Source of the DNA: an uncultured bacterium | GTDB taxonomy: Bacteria; Sysuimicrobiota; Sysuimicrobiia; Sysuimicrobiales; Sysuimicrobiaceae | NCBI GenBank assembly: GCA_938028835.1 | Contig: CALIMJ010000008.1 | Location: 124,001 to 188,000, forward strand | Direction of reading: 5' to 3' | DNA length: 64,000 nucleotides | Program-made: the position numbers and the translations under genes | Notes under the pieces: generated by a model | Databases searched by the model: none | Seen by the model: the letters and a program-made list of their open reading frames with translations, nothing else | Told to the model about the DNA's origin: nothing | Shown here: piece by piece, positions 9,386-18,903 of the stretch | Position numbering within the stretch: position 1 is the first letter of the stretch | Layout of the letters: each line of letters begins with the position of its first letter

Positions 9386-10594
9386 GTGGGACTCCTGGAA
9401 GCGCTGCGGGTCGCGTTGGAGGCGCTGCGGGCTAACCCCCTGCGGTCGGTCCTGACAACCCTGGGCGTGGTGATCGGTGTGGCGGCGGTGATCACCCTGG
9501 TTTCCGTGGGGCAGGCGGCGCGCAGCCGGGTGGTGGGGGAGTTCGCCAGCCTGGGCCCGGACCTCCTGTGGGTGCTCCCGGGGAAAGCAAAGGAAGGCCA
9601 GCAGTTCGCCACCCAGGAGGGCCGGTTCACCCTGACGTTCTCGGACGCCCAGGCCATCCAGCGGGAGGCCCGGGCGGTGGCGGGAGTGGCGCCGTGGCTG
9701 CAGACCTCCATCGAGATGACGGGCGGTGGCCGGCGGGAGGTGACCACCGTGATCGGGACCACCCCCAGCTACCTCCAGGTACGGGCGCTGCGGCTGCAGC
9801 TGGGCCGGTTCCTCTCGGAGGCGGACGAGCAGCGGCGCAAGCGGGTGGTGGTCCTGGGTCCAGCCTTAGCCCGCCAGCTGTTCCGGTCCCCGGAGCTAGC
9901 CCTCGGGCGGCGCGTGGTGATCAACGGCCGCGCCTTCGAGGTGGTGGGCGTCGTGCACCCCCAGGGCCAGGTGCTGGGCGTGGATCTGGACGACCGCGCT
10001 TACATTCCCTTCAGCACCGCTCAGGTACTGTTCTCGGTGAACTACGCCTCCTTTCTGTTCGTGAAAGCGCAGGACACCGCTTCCGTCCTGCGGGCGCAGC
10101 GGGAGGTGGAGCGGGTGCTCCGCCGCGAGCACGGCGAGGAGGACTTCACGGTCCTCACCCAGAGTCAGTTCCTCGGTGCCCTGGACGCCATCCTACGGGT
10201 GCTCACGGTGGCGCTGTCCTCCATTGCCGCGGTCTCCCTGGTGGTCGGGGGCATCGGGATCATGAACATCATGCTCGTGTCCGTGACGGAACGGACCCGG
10301 GAGATCGGCATCCGCAAGGCCGTGGGGGCCAAGCGGTGGGACATCCTGGCGCAGTTCCTGGTGGAGGCTGTGGCCATCAGCCTGGTGGGCGGCGTGCTGG
10401 GCATGGGACTGGGACTGGTCGCCTCGTGGGCCATCGCCGCGCGGCTGCTGGACCAGCCGCCCACCGCCGCCGCGGCGGTGCCGGTGGTGGTGCTGGCCTT
10501 CAGTTTCTCCGTCCTCGTCGGAGTGGCCTTTGGCGTGTACCCCGCGTGGCGAGCCGCCCGCCTGGACCCCATCGAGGCCCTGCGGTACGAGTGA
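9386..10594 (+). CDS. MacB/FtsX-type ABC permease
   Basis: N-terminal MacB periplasmic core; GIGIMNIMLVSVTERTREIGIRKAVGA; C-terminal YPAWRAARLDPIEALRYE. Confidence 0.93.
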   Translation: MGLLEALRVALEALRANPLRSVLTTLGVVIGVAAVITLVSVGQAARSRVVGEFASLGPDLLWVLPGKAKEGQQFATQEGRFTLTFSDAQAIQREARAVAGVAPWLQTSIEMTGGGRREVTTVIGTTPSYLQVRALRLQLGRFLSEADEQRRKRVVVLGPALARQLFRSPELALGRRVVINGRAFEVVGVVHPQGQVLGVDLDDRAYIPFSTAQVLFSVNYASFLFVKAQDTASVLRAQREVERVLRREHGEEDFTVLTQSQFLGALDAILRVLTVALSSIAAVSLVVGGIGIMNIMLVSVTERTREIGIRKAVGAKRWDILAQFLVEAVAISLVGGVLGMGLGLVASWAIAARLLDQPPTAAAAVPVVVLAFSFSVLVGVAFGVYPAWRAARLDPIEALRYE

Positions 10595-10600
10595 GCCGGT

Positions 10601-10628
10601 TTGACCGGAACGGGCCGCTGGCTATACT
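10601..10628 (+). promoter_or_regulatory. sigma-70-like promoter for initiator tRNA
   Basis: TTGACC - 16 bp - TATACT immediately upstream of the tRNA. Confidence 0.7.
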
Positions 10629-10640
10629 AGATTATGGTGA

Positions 10641-10717
10641 CGCGGGGTGGAGCAGCCAGGTAGCTCGCCGGGCTCATAACCCGGAGGTCGCAGGTTCAAA
10701 TCCTGCCCCCGCTACCA
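10641..10717 (+). tRNA. initiator tRNA-fMet (CAT)
   Basis: cgcggggtggagcagcc...CCGGGCTCATAACCCGG...GGTTCAAATCC...CCCCGCTACCA; three G:C pairs at the anticodon stem; unpaired position 1:72; encoded CCA. Confidence 0.96.
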
Positions 10718-10792
10718 TAATTTCCCCGCCGGAAGACCCCTTTTGGTTTGGACGGTGCCGGGTGGCACCCTTGTTGCTCCTACCGGAGGTGT

Positions 10793-11326
10793 ATGCCGTA
10801 CCGCCGCCGCACTCCCTGGCCGGTAGGGGAGGCTGGCCGCACTGCGGCCGAAGGCCCCTTGCGCCGGCTCCTGCTAGCAGCCCCGTCGGATCCTCCGAAT
10901 CCGCGGCCCCAGCTCTGGCCTCAGCCGGAGGCCGGGGCCGTGGAAGAGCCACAGGGCCCCACCCTCCTGGTGGTGGACGACGAGGAGGCTTTGTGTCAGC
11001 TCATCCGGGACGCGCTGGCCCGGCGGGGCTACCGGGTGCTGGTGGCCACCAGCGGGGTGGAGGGCGTCCGCCTGTACCGGGAACATGCGGGGCACGTCCA
11101 GCTGGTCATCCTGGACATGGTGATGCCCGGGATGGACGGCCGGGCGGTGTTCGAGACCCTGCGGAGCATCGACCCGGACGTGCGGGTGCTGCTGAGCAGC
11201 GGGTACATGGACGAGGGAACCGCGGCCAACATCCTGCGGCGGGGGGTCGCGGGGTTTCTGCGCAAGCCGTACACGCTCCGGGAACTGGTGGAAGCGGTCC
11301 AGGCGGCCCTCGGCAAGACGCCCTAG
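10793..11326 (+). CDS. stand-alone response-regulator receiver protein
   Basis: LLVVDDEEALCQLIRDALARRGY...VILDMVMPGMDGRAVF...FLRKPYTLRELVEAV; start uncertain. Confidence 0.85.
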   Translation: MPYRRRTPWPVGEAGRTAAEGPLRRLLLAAPSDPPNPRPQLWPQPEAGAVEEPQGPTLLVVDDEEALCQLIRDALARRGYRVLVATSGVEGVRLYREHAGHVQLVILDMVMPGMDGRAVFETLRSIDPDVRVLLSSGYMDEGTAANILRRGVAGFLRKPYTLRELVEAVQAALGKTP

Positions 11327-11375
11327 CCGCCCCGCCCGTCCTGTATGATAGGGCTGGCCAGCTTGGGAGCGTGCG

Positions 11376-12035
11376 GTGCCGCGCCGAGATAGCCTAACGA
11401 TCGATCGGTCGACTCAACCCCGGAGCCGCGGGGGGGCCAACCGGGACCGCCTCCTGGAGGTGGCGGCGCGGTTGTTCCACGCCAAGGGGTACTCCGCCAC
11501 CAGCATCCGCGACCTGGCACGGGCCCTGGGCCTGGAGACCGCCTCCCTGTACCACTACATGGACAGCAAGGAGTCCCTGCTGTACGAGATCGCCCGCCGC
11601 TGCCAGGAGCGCATGCTGGAGGCGGTGGAGGCGGTGGTCCGGTCGCCCCGGCCCGCCCTGGACAAGCTGCGGGATTTCGTGAGGGTGCACGTGACGTGGA
11701 TGATCCAGGACCGGGACGCGTACGCGGTGTTGCTGTCGGAGATGAAGGCGCTGTCCGGCCGCCGCCGGCAGGCGCTGGTGCGGCTGCGGGACACCTACGA
11801 GGAGCGCCTGATGCGGATCCTGGAGGAGGGCCAGCAGCAGGGGGTGGTGAGGACGGACGTGCCGGTGCGCTACCTCCGCCTGGCCCTGCTGAACCTGCTC
11901 AACTGGACCCTGTACTGGTACCGGCCGGACGGCCCCCTGGGGCCTGAGGAGCTGGCGGAGCTGCTGACCTCCGTGTTCCTGGACGGGGTCCGCCCCAGGG
12001 AGGGGTCTAGCCATCCCACGGCGCAGAGGGGGTGA
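11376..12035 (+). CDS. TetR/AcrR-family regulator
   Basis: RDRLLEVAARLFHAKGYSATSIRDLARALGLETASLYHYMDSKESLLYEI. Confidence 0.92.
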   Translation: MPRRDSLTIDRSTQPRSRGGANRDRLLEVAARLFHAKGYSATSIRDLARALGLETASLYHYMDSKESLLYEIARRCQERMLEAVEAVVRSPRPALDKLRDFVRVHVTWMIQDRDAYAVLLSEMKALSGRRRQALVRLRDTYEERLMRILEEGQQQGVVRTDVPVRYLRLALLNLLNWTLYWYRPDGPLGPEELAELLTSVFLDGVRPREGSSHPTAQRG

Positions 12036-12038
12036 CGG

Positions 12039-13475
12039 ATGCGTAGCTCGGAGGAGTACCTGGCGAGCCTGCGGGACGGCCGGCGGGTGTACTACCGGGG
12101 TCGTCGGGTGGAGGACGTCACCACCCACCCGCACCTGAGGAAAGGCGCGGGCGTGTGCGCCCTGGACTTCCAGCTGGCGCACGAGCGGGCCGACGACCCC
12201 ACCTTCGTCGTGCAGGACCCGCAGACGGGGCGGCGGTACAGCCGGTACTTCCACGTGCCGCGGGGACCCGACGACCTGCTGCGGCGGCGCGATCTCATCG
12301 AGACGGTGACGCGGGAGGCCCGGTCCTTCGTGCCCCTCATCAAGGAGATCGGGACCGACGCCCTGTTCGCCCTCCAGATCGTGTGCGCGCGGATGGACCG
12401 GGAGTTGGGGACTTCCTTCCTGCCCCGGGTCCGGGCGTTCTACGAGCGGTGCCGGGACGGAGACCTGGCCATGGCGGTGGCCCAGACAGACGTGAAGGGG
12501 GACCGGGGCAGACGGCCTTCGGAACAGCCCCACCCGGACCTGTACGTGCGCTGCGTCCGCGAGACCTCCGACGGGATCGTGGTGCGGGGGGCGAAGGCCC
12601 ACACCACCAACGCCGTGTACAGCAACGAGATCCTGGTGCTGCCCACCCGGGCGATGACGGAGCGGGACGCCGCCTACGCGGTGGCGTTCGCGGTCCCGGC
12701 GGATACGCCGGGCCTGAGCTTCGTGGCCAGCCCCCGGGGCTTCGGCGCCACCAGTCCCTTCGACAACCCCCTGAGCAGCCGGTACGGGATCACGGAGTCG
12801 CTCACGGTGTTCGACGACGTCTTCGTGCCGTGGGAGCGGGTGTTCCTGTGCGGACAGTGGGCCTACGCGGGGCCTCTGGCGAAGACCTTCGTGGAGTTCC
12901 ACCGGTTTACCGCCATCTCGTACAAGACCCCCCTGCTGGAGCTCCTCGTGGGTTCCGCCGCCTGGATGGCGGAGGCGCAGGGGATCGCCGCGGCGGGACA
13001 CGTGCGGGACAAGCTGGCGCGGCTTGTGATGTACGCCGAGACGGTCCGGGGGCTCACCACGGCCGCGGCGGTGGAGGGTAGGACGGTGGAGGGGATCTTC
13101 GTCCCCCACGTCGTCCTCACCAATGCGGCCAAGTACTACTTCGCCCGGGGCTACCACGACGCGGTCCGGGACGTGCAGGACATCGCGGGCGGCCTGGTGG
13201 TGACGGGGCCCGCGGAGGAGGACCGGAACAACCCGGAGGTGTGGGGACTCATCGAGCCGTACCTACAGGGCCGCGCGGGGACATCGGGGGAGGCGCGGCT
13301 GCGGATGATGAACCTGATCCGCGACCTGGCGGCTTCGGACCTGGGCGGGTACCTGGAAGTGCTGGCCATCCACGCGGAGGGGTCCCTGGAAGCGCAGAAG
13401 CTCACGGTCCTCATGGACTACGACCTGGAGCGCGTCCAGCGGCTGGCCGCTCGGGCGGGCGGGCTGGAGGCGTGA
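12039..13475 (+). CDS. 4-hydroxyphenylacetate 3-hydroxylase (HpaB)-family flavoprotein
   Basis: AVAQTDVKGDRGRRPSEQPHPDLYVRCVRET...GAKAHTTNAVYSNEILVLP...DDVFVPWERVFLCG; lacks the CxxxC expected for 4-hydroxybutyryl-CoA dehydratase. Confidence 0.85.
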   Translation: MRSSEEYLASLRDGRRVYYRGRRVEDVTTHPHLRKGAGVCALDFQLAHERADDPTFVVQDPQTGRRYSRYFHVPRGPDDLLRRRDLIETVTREARSFVPLIKEIGTDALFALQIVCARMDRELGTSFLPRVRAFYERCRDGDLAMAVAQTDVKGDRGRRPSEQPHPDLYVRCVRETSDGIVVRGAKAHTTNAVYSNEILVLPTRAMTERDAAYAVAFAVPADTPGLSFVASPRGFGATSPFDNPLSSRYGITESLTVFDDVFVPWERVFLCGQWAYAGPLAKTFVEFHRFTAISYKTPLLELLVGSAAWMAEAQGIAAAGHVRDKLARLVMYAETVRGLTTAAAVEGRTVEGIFVPHVVLTNAAKYYFARGYHDAVRDVQDIAGGLVVTGPAEEDRNNPEVWGLIEPYLQGRAGTSGEARLRMMNLIRDLAASDLGGYLEVLAIHAEGSLEAQKLTVLMDYDLERVQRLAARAGGLEA

Positions 13476-13478
13476 GCC

Positions 13479-14255
13479 GTGCCGCACGTGCGGGAGCTGT
13501 TTGACCTCTCCGGACGCGTGGCGGTGGTGACGGGAGGTTCTCGGGGCCTCGGCCTGGAGATCGCAGAAGGGCTCGGGGAGGCAGGGGCGCGGGTGGTGGT
13601 GGCCGCCCGCAGGGCGCAGTGGCTGGCTCCCGCCGAAGAGCACCTGCGCGCCCGCGGGATCGAGGTGGCCGCGGTAGCCTGCGACGTGGCAGACCCGGAG
13701 CAGGCGCGCCGGCTGGTCCAGGTGGCGGTGGACCGCTTCGGCCGCCTGGACGTGTTGGTGAACAACGCCGGCGTGAGCTGGGGCGCGCCGCTGGAGGAGA
13801 TGCCCGTGGAGCGGTGGCGGCAGGTGCTGGACGTGAACCTCACAGGCACCTTCCTGGTCACCCAGGCGGCGGTCCCCGTGATGAAGGCTGCTGGCTGGGG
13901 ACGGATCGTGAACGTAGCCTCGGTGGCCGGACTGGTGGGTTCGCCCGCGGAGATCCTGGACGCGGTGGGCTACGCGGCCAGCAAGGGGGGCGTGATCGCC
14001 CTCACCCGGGATCTCGCGGTGAAGCTGGCGCCCTTCGGCATCACGGTGAACGCCGTGGCGCCGGGCTTCTTCCCCACCCGCATGAGCGAGAAGCTGCTGG
14101 AGCGGGTGGGGGACCAGGTGGTGTCGCGGGTGCCCATGCGCCGGCTGGGACGCGAGGGCGACCTGAAGGGCGTGGTGCTGTTCCTGGCGTCCGAGGCGGC
14201 CCGGTACGTCACCGGACAGGTGCTGGCGGTGGACGGAGGTTCCACCGCTGTGTAG
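13479..14255 (+). CDS. short-chain dehydrogenase/reductase (SDR)
   Basis: VVTGGSRGLGLEIAEGL, VNNAGVSWG, YAASKGGV. Confidence 0.93.
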   Translation: MPHVRELFDLSGRVAVVTGGSRGLGLEIAEGLGEAGARVVVAARRAQWLAPAEEHLRARGIEVAAVACDVADPEQARRLVQVAVDRFGRLDVLVNNAGVSWGAPLEEMPVERWRQVLDVNLTGTFLVTQAAVPVMKAAGWGRIVNVASVAGLVGSPAEILDAVGYAASKGGVIALTRDLAVKLAPFGITVNAVAPGFFPTRMSEKLLERVGDQVVSRVPMRRLGREGDLKGVVLFLASEAARYVTGQVLAVDGGSTAV

Positions 14256-14307
14256 CCCCCTGAAGGATCCCGACCGGCTCCTGCGAATCCATCCCACGAA
14301 CGCGACG

Positions 14308-15510
14308 ATGCGATCCCGTGCGCCCCTGGTTGGAATCCGGGTCCTGGAGCTGGGTAGCTTCATCGCAGGGCCCTACTGCGGTCAGCTGCTGGCGGACTAC
14401 GGCGCGGAGGTCATCAAGGTGGAACCCCCTCGGGAGGGGGACGCCATGCGGCGCTGGGGGGTGGCGCTGTACCAAGGCCGGTCGCTGTGGTGGCCGGTGA
14501 TCGCGCGGGGGAAGAAGAGCGTGACGGTGGACCTGCGGCGCCCGGAGGGGCAGGAGCTGGTCCGGCAGCTGGCGGACCGGTGCGACGTCCTGGTGGAGAA
14601 CTTCCGGCCCGGGACCCTGGAGGCGTGGGGCCTAGGCCCTGACGTGCTGCTGGAACGTAACCCGGCACTGGTGTACGTGCGGATCTCCGCCTTCGGGCAA
14701 ACCGGCCTGTACCGGGACCGCCCGGGGTTCGGTGCGGTAGCGGAGGCCATGGGCGGGCTGCGCTACCTGGTGGGCTACCCGGACCGGCCGCCCCCGCGCT
14801 TCGGGGTCAGCATCGGCGACACCCTGGCGGGCATGTTCGGGGCGCTGGGCGCGCTGCTGGCCCTGCGGGAGCGCGAGGTGCGGGGCGGGCGGGGCCAGGT
14901 GGTGGACGTGGCCATCACCGACGCGGTGCTGGCGGTGCTGGAGAGCGTGATCGCGGAGTGCAGCGTGACCGGGGCGGTGCGGGAGCGCAGCGGGTCGGTG
15001 CTCCCCGGCGTGGCGCCCAGCAACCTGTACGAGACCGCGGACGGGCGGTGGGTGGTGGTGGCGGCCAACGCGGACGGCGTGTTCCGGAGGCTGTGCGACG
15101 CCATGGGGCGGCCGGAGTGGAAATCCGACCCGCGCTACGCCACCCACGAGGCGCGGGGCGCCCACCAGGTGGAGCTGGACGAGGCGATCGCCCAGTGGGT
15201 GGGGTCGCTGCCCGCAGAGGAGGTGCTGCGCGTCCTGGACCGCCACGGAGTTCCCTGCGGCCCGGTCTACAACGCCGCCGAAGTCCTGGCGGATCCCCAC
15301 TACCGCGCGCGGGGATCCCTGGTGGAGGTGGACAACCCCGGAGTGGGCCGTGTCACCATGCAGGCGCCGGTGCCCCGCCTTGGGGAGACCCCGCTGCCGG
15401 TCCCGGGTCCCGCGCCCGAGCTGGGGGAGCACACCGACCGGGTCCTTCAGGACCTCCTCGGCCTCTCCGCGGAAGACGTGGCGCGGCTGCGGGAGGCAGG
15501 TGTGGTGTGA
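14308..15510 (+). CDS. family III CoA-transferase (CaiB/BaiF)
   Basis: LVGIRVLELGSFIAGPYCGQLLADYGAEVIKVEPPREGDAMRRWG; DVLVENFRPGTLEAWGLG. Confidence 0.93.
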   Translation: MRSRAPLVGIRVLELGSFIAGPYCGQLLADYGAEVIKVEPPREGDAMRRWGVALYQGRSLWWPVIARGKKSVTVDLRRPEGQELVRQLADRCDVLVENFRPGTLEAWGLGPDVLLERNPALVYVRISAFGQTGLYRDRPGFGAVAEAMGGLRYLVGYPDRPPPRFGVSIGDTLAGMFGALGALLALREREVRGGRGQVVDVAITDAVLAVLESVIAECSVTGAVRERSGSVLPGVAPSNLYETADGRWVVVAANADGVFRRLCDAMGRPEWKSDPRYATHEARGAHQVELDEAIAQWVGSLPAEEVLRVLDRHGVPCGPVYNAAEVLADPHYRARGSLVEVDNPGVGRVTMQAPVPRLGETPLPVPGPAPELGEHTDRVLQDLLGLSAEDVARLREAGVV

Positions 15511-16322
15511 GGCTGGCCTCGCCCCCCGGGACCTGCGCGGTGCGCCTGCAGGGGTGCCGGCGGTCCTTCCGTACCCCCGACGGCGGGGTGTACGTGGCGC
15601 TGGATCGCGTGGACCTGGAGGTGCGGGCGGGCGAGTTCGTGGCGTTGGTAGGCCCCACGGGGTGTGGGAAGTCCACGCTGCTGAACTTAGTGGCGGGACT
15701 GCTGCAGCCCGACGCGGGGCGGGTGGAGGTGTTCGGCGCGCCCCTGGAGGGGATCAACCGGCGCGCCAGCTACCTGTTCCAGCAGGATGTCCTGTTGCCG
15801 TGGAAGACCGCGGAGGAGAACGTCATGCTGGGCCTGGTGTTCCGCCGGGTGAGGCGGGAGGAGGCGAGGCGGCAGGCGCGGGCCTGGCTGGAGCGGGTGG
15901 GCCTGCGGGGGTTCGAGAACCGCTACCCGCACCAGCTGTCCGGGGGCATGCGCAAACGGGTGGCCTTAGCCCAGAACCTCATCGTGAACCCCGAGATCCT
16001 CCTCATGGACGAGCCCTTCGCGGCCCTGGACGTGCAGACCCGGCAGCTGATGGAGAACGACCTGTTACGGATCTGGCAGGAGGAGCGGAAGACGGTCCTG
16101 TTCGTGACCCACGACCTGGAAGAGGCCATCGCCCTGAGCGACCGGGTGGTGGTGCTGTCCGCGGGGCCGGCGGCGCGTCCGGTGGGCGAGTTCCCGGTGG
16201 AGCTCCCGCGGCCGCGGGACGTCACGGAGGTCCGGCTGGACCCCGCTTTCGGGGAGCTGTTCCGCCGGATCTGGGAGCTGCTGCGGGGGGAGGTGCTGCG
16301 TGCGTTCCGGCTCGCTCCCTGA
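15507..16322 (+). CDS. ABC importer ATP-binding protein (nitrate/sulfonate/taurine type)
   Basis: GPTGCGKSTLLNLVAGLLQP, LSGGMRKRVALAQNLI, LLMDEPFAALDVQTR. Confidence 0.92.
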   Translation: MRLASPPGTCAVRLQGCRRSFRTPDGGVYVALDRVDLEVRAGEFVALVGPTGCGKSTLLNLVAGLLQPDAGRVEVFGAPLEGINRRASYLFQQDVLLPWKTAEENVMLGLVFRRVRREEARRQARAWLERVGLRGFENRYPHQLSGGMRKRVALAQNLIVNPEILLMDEPFAALDVQTRQLMENDLLRIWQEERKTVLFVTHDLEEAIALSDRVVVLSAGPAARPVGEFPVELPRPRDVTEVRLDPAFGELFRRIWELLRGEVLRAFRLAP

Positions 16323-17097
16323 CGCACGCTGGGGTCTGCGGGCGACCCAGGCGGCGGTGTTCGTCTTGCTGGTCGGCGCCTGGGAGGTGGCCAGCCGGCT
16401 GCGGTGGCTGGACCCTTTCTTCTTCAGCCGGCCGTCCAGCGTGGCGGAGCGGGTGGCCCGCTGGTTCGCCTCCGGCGAGGTGTACGGGCACATCTACGTG
16501 ACCTCCCTGGAAACCCTGCTGGCGTTCCTGGTGGGGTCGCTTCTGGGGGTGGTGGTGGGGTTCGCCTTCGCCCTCTCTCCGGCCCTCTCACGGGTGTTCG
16601 ACCCGTACGTGAAGGTAGCCAACGCCATGCCGCGCATCGTCCTGGCCCCCATCTTCACCCTTTGGTTCGGGCTGGGGATCCTGTCCAAGGTGGCCTTCGG
16701 AGTTACCCTGGTATTCTTCGTGGTGTTCTTCAACACCTACCAGGGGGTGCGGGAGGTGGACCGCAATGTGCTCAACAACGCCCGGATGTTGGGCGCTACG
16801 GACCGGGACCTGCTGCGCCACGTGCTGCTCCCCTCCGCCCTGGTGTGGATCCTGAGCAGCCTGCACACCAGCGTGGGGCTGGCCCTGGTGGGTGCCGTGG
16901 TGGGCGAGTATCTGGGGTCCGCGCGGGGACTGGGATACCTGATCCACCAGGCGGAGGCGCTGTTCGACACTACGGGGGTGTTCGCCGGGCTGGTGGTCCT
17001 GGCGGGGTTCGTCCTGGTCGTGGACCTGCTGGTGACCTCTGTGGAGCGTCAGCTGCTGAGATGGAAACCACCTTCCCACGTCGAAGAAGCCCTGTGA
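16300..17097 (+). CDS. ABC importer permease (SsuC/TauC type)
   Basis: six-TM BPD permease with NNARMLGATDRDLLRHVLLPSALVWILSSLHTSVGLALVGAVVGEYLGSARGLGYLI. Confidence 0.92.
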   Translation: MRSGSLPDARWGLRATQAAVFVLLVGAWEVASRLRWLDPFFFSRPSSVAERVARWFASGEVYGHIYVTSLETLLAFLVGSLLGVVVGFAFALSPALSRVFDPYVKVANAMPRIVLAPIFTLWFGLGILSKVAFGVTLVFFVVFFNTYQGVREVDRNVLNNARMLGATDRDLLRHVLLPSALVWILSSLHTSVGLALVGAVVGEYLGSARGLGYLIHQAEALFDTTGVFAGLVVLAGFVLVVDLLVTSVERQLLRWKPPSHVEEAL

Positions 17098-18149
17098 AGG
17101 GGGTGATCGAAGTGCGGCGGAGTCTCGGGCTGCTGGCGGTGGTGCTGGGGGCCTTGCTGGTCTGGCCTGCGGCGGCCCAGCAGGGCCGGCCGGAGCGCAG
17201 CCGGATCGTGCTGGCGGTGGGCGGGAAGGAGGCCCTGGTCTACCTGCCCCTGACGGTGGCGGAGCGGTTGGGCTACCTGCGGGAGACCGGGATCCAGATC
17301 GACATCCAGAACTTCGCGGGCGGCGGGCCTGCCCTGCGAGCCCTGGTGGGCGGCAGCGCGGACGTGGTGAGCGGCTTCTACGACCACACCATCCAGATGC
17401 AGGCGCAGGGGCGGGACATCCGGGCCTTCGTGATGCAGCAGCGCTACCCGGGCCTGGTCCTGGCGGTGACCAAAGCCGCGTACGACGCCGGGGTCCGCAG
17501 CTTCCTGGACCTGCGGGGCAAGCGGATCGGGGTCACCGCGCCGGGCTCCAGCACCCACTTCTTCCTGAACTTCCTGATGACCAAGGCGGGTGCATCGCTG
17601 GGCGACTTCTCCGTGATCGGGATCGGTGCCGGGGCCACCGCGGTGGCGGCGGTGCGCAACCGCCAGGTGGACGCCTTGGTGAACGTGGACCCGGTGATCT
17701 CCCTGCTGGAGACCGCAGGCGAGATCGTGGTGCTGGCGGACACCCGGACCACGACGGGGACCCTGCGGACGTTCGGAGGCCCCTATCCCGCGGCCTGCCT
17801 GTACGCCACGGGCGAGTTCATCGAGCGCAACCCGAACACCGTGCAGGCCCTCACCCTGGCCATGGTGAAGGCGCTCCAGTGGATCCGCTCCCGCCACTCC
17901 GTGGAGGACATCGTGAACCTTATGCCGCCCGAGTACTACCAGGGGAACCGCGAGGTGTACACGCGGGCGGTGCGGAACATGCTGCAGTCGTACTCGCCGG
18001 ACGGCCGGATGCTGGAGGCCGGGCCGCCCAACGTGCTGCGGGTGCTTTCGCAGTTCGACCCCCAGGTGAGCCGGGCCCGCATCGACCTCGGCAAGACGTA
18101 CGAGACCCGGTTCGTGGAGGCAGCCCTCAAGCAACTGCGCGGCAAGTGA
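17094..18149 (+). CDS. ABC importer substrate-binding protein (SsuA/THI5/NMT1-like)
   Basis: signal peptide; PLTVAERLGYLRETGIQIDIQNFAGGGPALRALVGGSADVVSG. Confidence 0.9.
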   Translation: MKGVIEVRRSLGLLAVVLGALLVWPAAAQQGRPERSRIVLAVGGKEALVYLPLTVAERLGYLRETGIQIDIQNFAGGGPALRALVGGSADVVSGFYDHTIQMQAQGRDIRAFVMQQRYPGLVLAVTKAAYDAGVRSFLDLRGKRIGVTAPGSSTHFFLNFLMTKAGASLGDFSVIGIGAGATAVAAVRNRQVDALVNVDPVISLLETAGEIVVLADTRTTTGTLRTFGGPYPAACLYATGEFIERNPNTVQALTLAMVKALQWIRSRHSVEDIVNLMPPEYYQGNREVYTRAVRNMLQSYSPDGRMLEAGPPNVLRVLSQFDPQVSRARIDLGKTYETRFVEAALKQLRGK

Positions 18150-18155
18150 GCCCGT

Positions 18156-18836
18156 CTACCGGGAGGCGGCGCGGGCCGCCCGCGCCGCCTCCCGGGCCAG
18201 GCGGAGGGGCTCGGGGGTTCGGAACCTGCCCACCAGCTGCAGGACCACAGTCACCGCGGTGTCCGGGTCGGTCCGCCACCCCGCGTGCACGCACACCGGC
18301 CGAACCCGGGGCCGGGTGCGCACCCAGTACCCCACCAGCTCACCCTGCACGTAGAGGGGGCTACAAGCGCCACGGCGGTCCTCGGGCGGCTGACCCGAGG
18401 CCACCAGGGGCCGGTCTGTGATCCCCACGGTGGGCACGCCCAGCACCGCACCCAGGTGCAGCGCGAGGCCCGCCCGCCTGGGGTGGTCCCGGCCCGTGGC
18501 GTCCACCAGGAGCACGTCCGGCAAGCGCGGGAGCGCCCGCACCGCAGCCTCCAGGATCGGGCCCTCCCGCAGCGCCAGCAACCCGGGCTCGTACGGAGCC
18601 GCGGCCACTCCGGTTACCGCTACCCGTTGGACGCCTTCGGGGGCGCACAGCACCGCGGCAGCCCAGCAGCGCTCCCCCGCGCGCCCGGCTCCTTCCCGGC
18701 CCCGGGGGTAGCACGCGAAGCAGGCCCCCGCGACCCAGTTGCCCTCCGGCCTCCACGGCGGAGGCTTTAGCGCGCCCAGCCGCTCCTGCTCGCGCAGCAG
18801 GGCGTCCCGGGTCGTCGGCCACCGGGAGCTTTCCAC
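18156..18836 (-). CDS. diverged endonuclease V-like protein
   Basis: YEPGLLALREGPILEAAVRALPRLPDVLLVDATGRDHPRRAGLALHLGAVLGVPTVGIT; the N-terminal catalytic Asp motif reads VAGACFACY; start uncertain (ORF extends to 18953). Confidence 0.75.
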   Translation of the reverse strand: MESSRWPTTRDALLREQERLGALKPPPWRPEGNWVAGACFACYPRGREGAGRAGERCWAAAVLCAPEGVQRVAVTGVAAAPYEPGLLALREGPILEAAVRALPRLPDVLLVDATGRDHPRRAGLALHLGAVLGVPTVGITDRPLVASGQPPEDRRGACSPLYVQGELVGYWVRTRPRVRPVCVHAGWRTDPDTAVTVVLQLVGRFRTPEPLRLAREAARAARAASR

Positions 18837-18903
18837 GCACGGGCTGTTCGCGAGACCGAGCCGGCCCCCTGCAGGACCGGACCGGAGGTGTTGGGAAAAA
18901 AGC

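Noticed and set aside
12039-13475. 4-hydroxybutyryl-CoA dehydratase (carbon fixation cycle enzyme)
   Set aside because: Same superfamily, but the CxxxC Fe-S motif region reads LIKEIGTDALFAL without Cys, so HpaB-like is preferred
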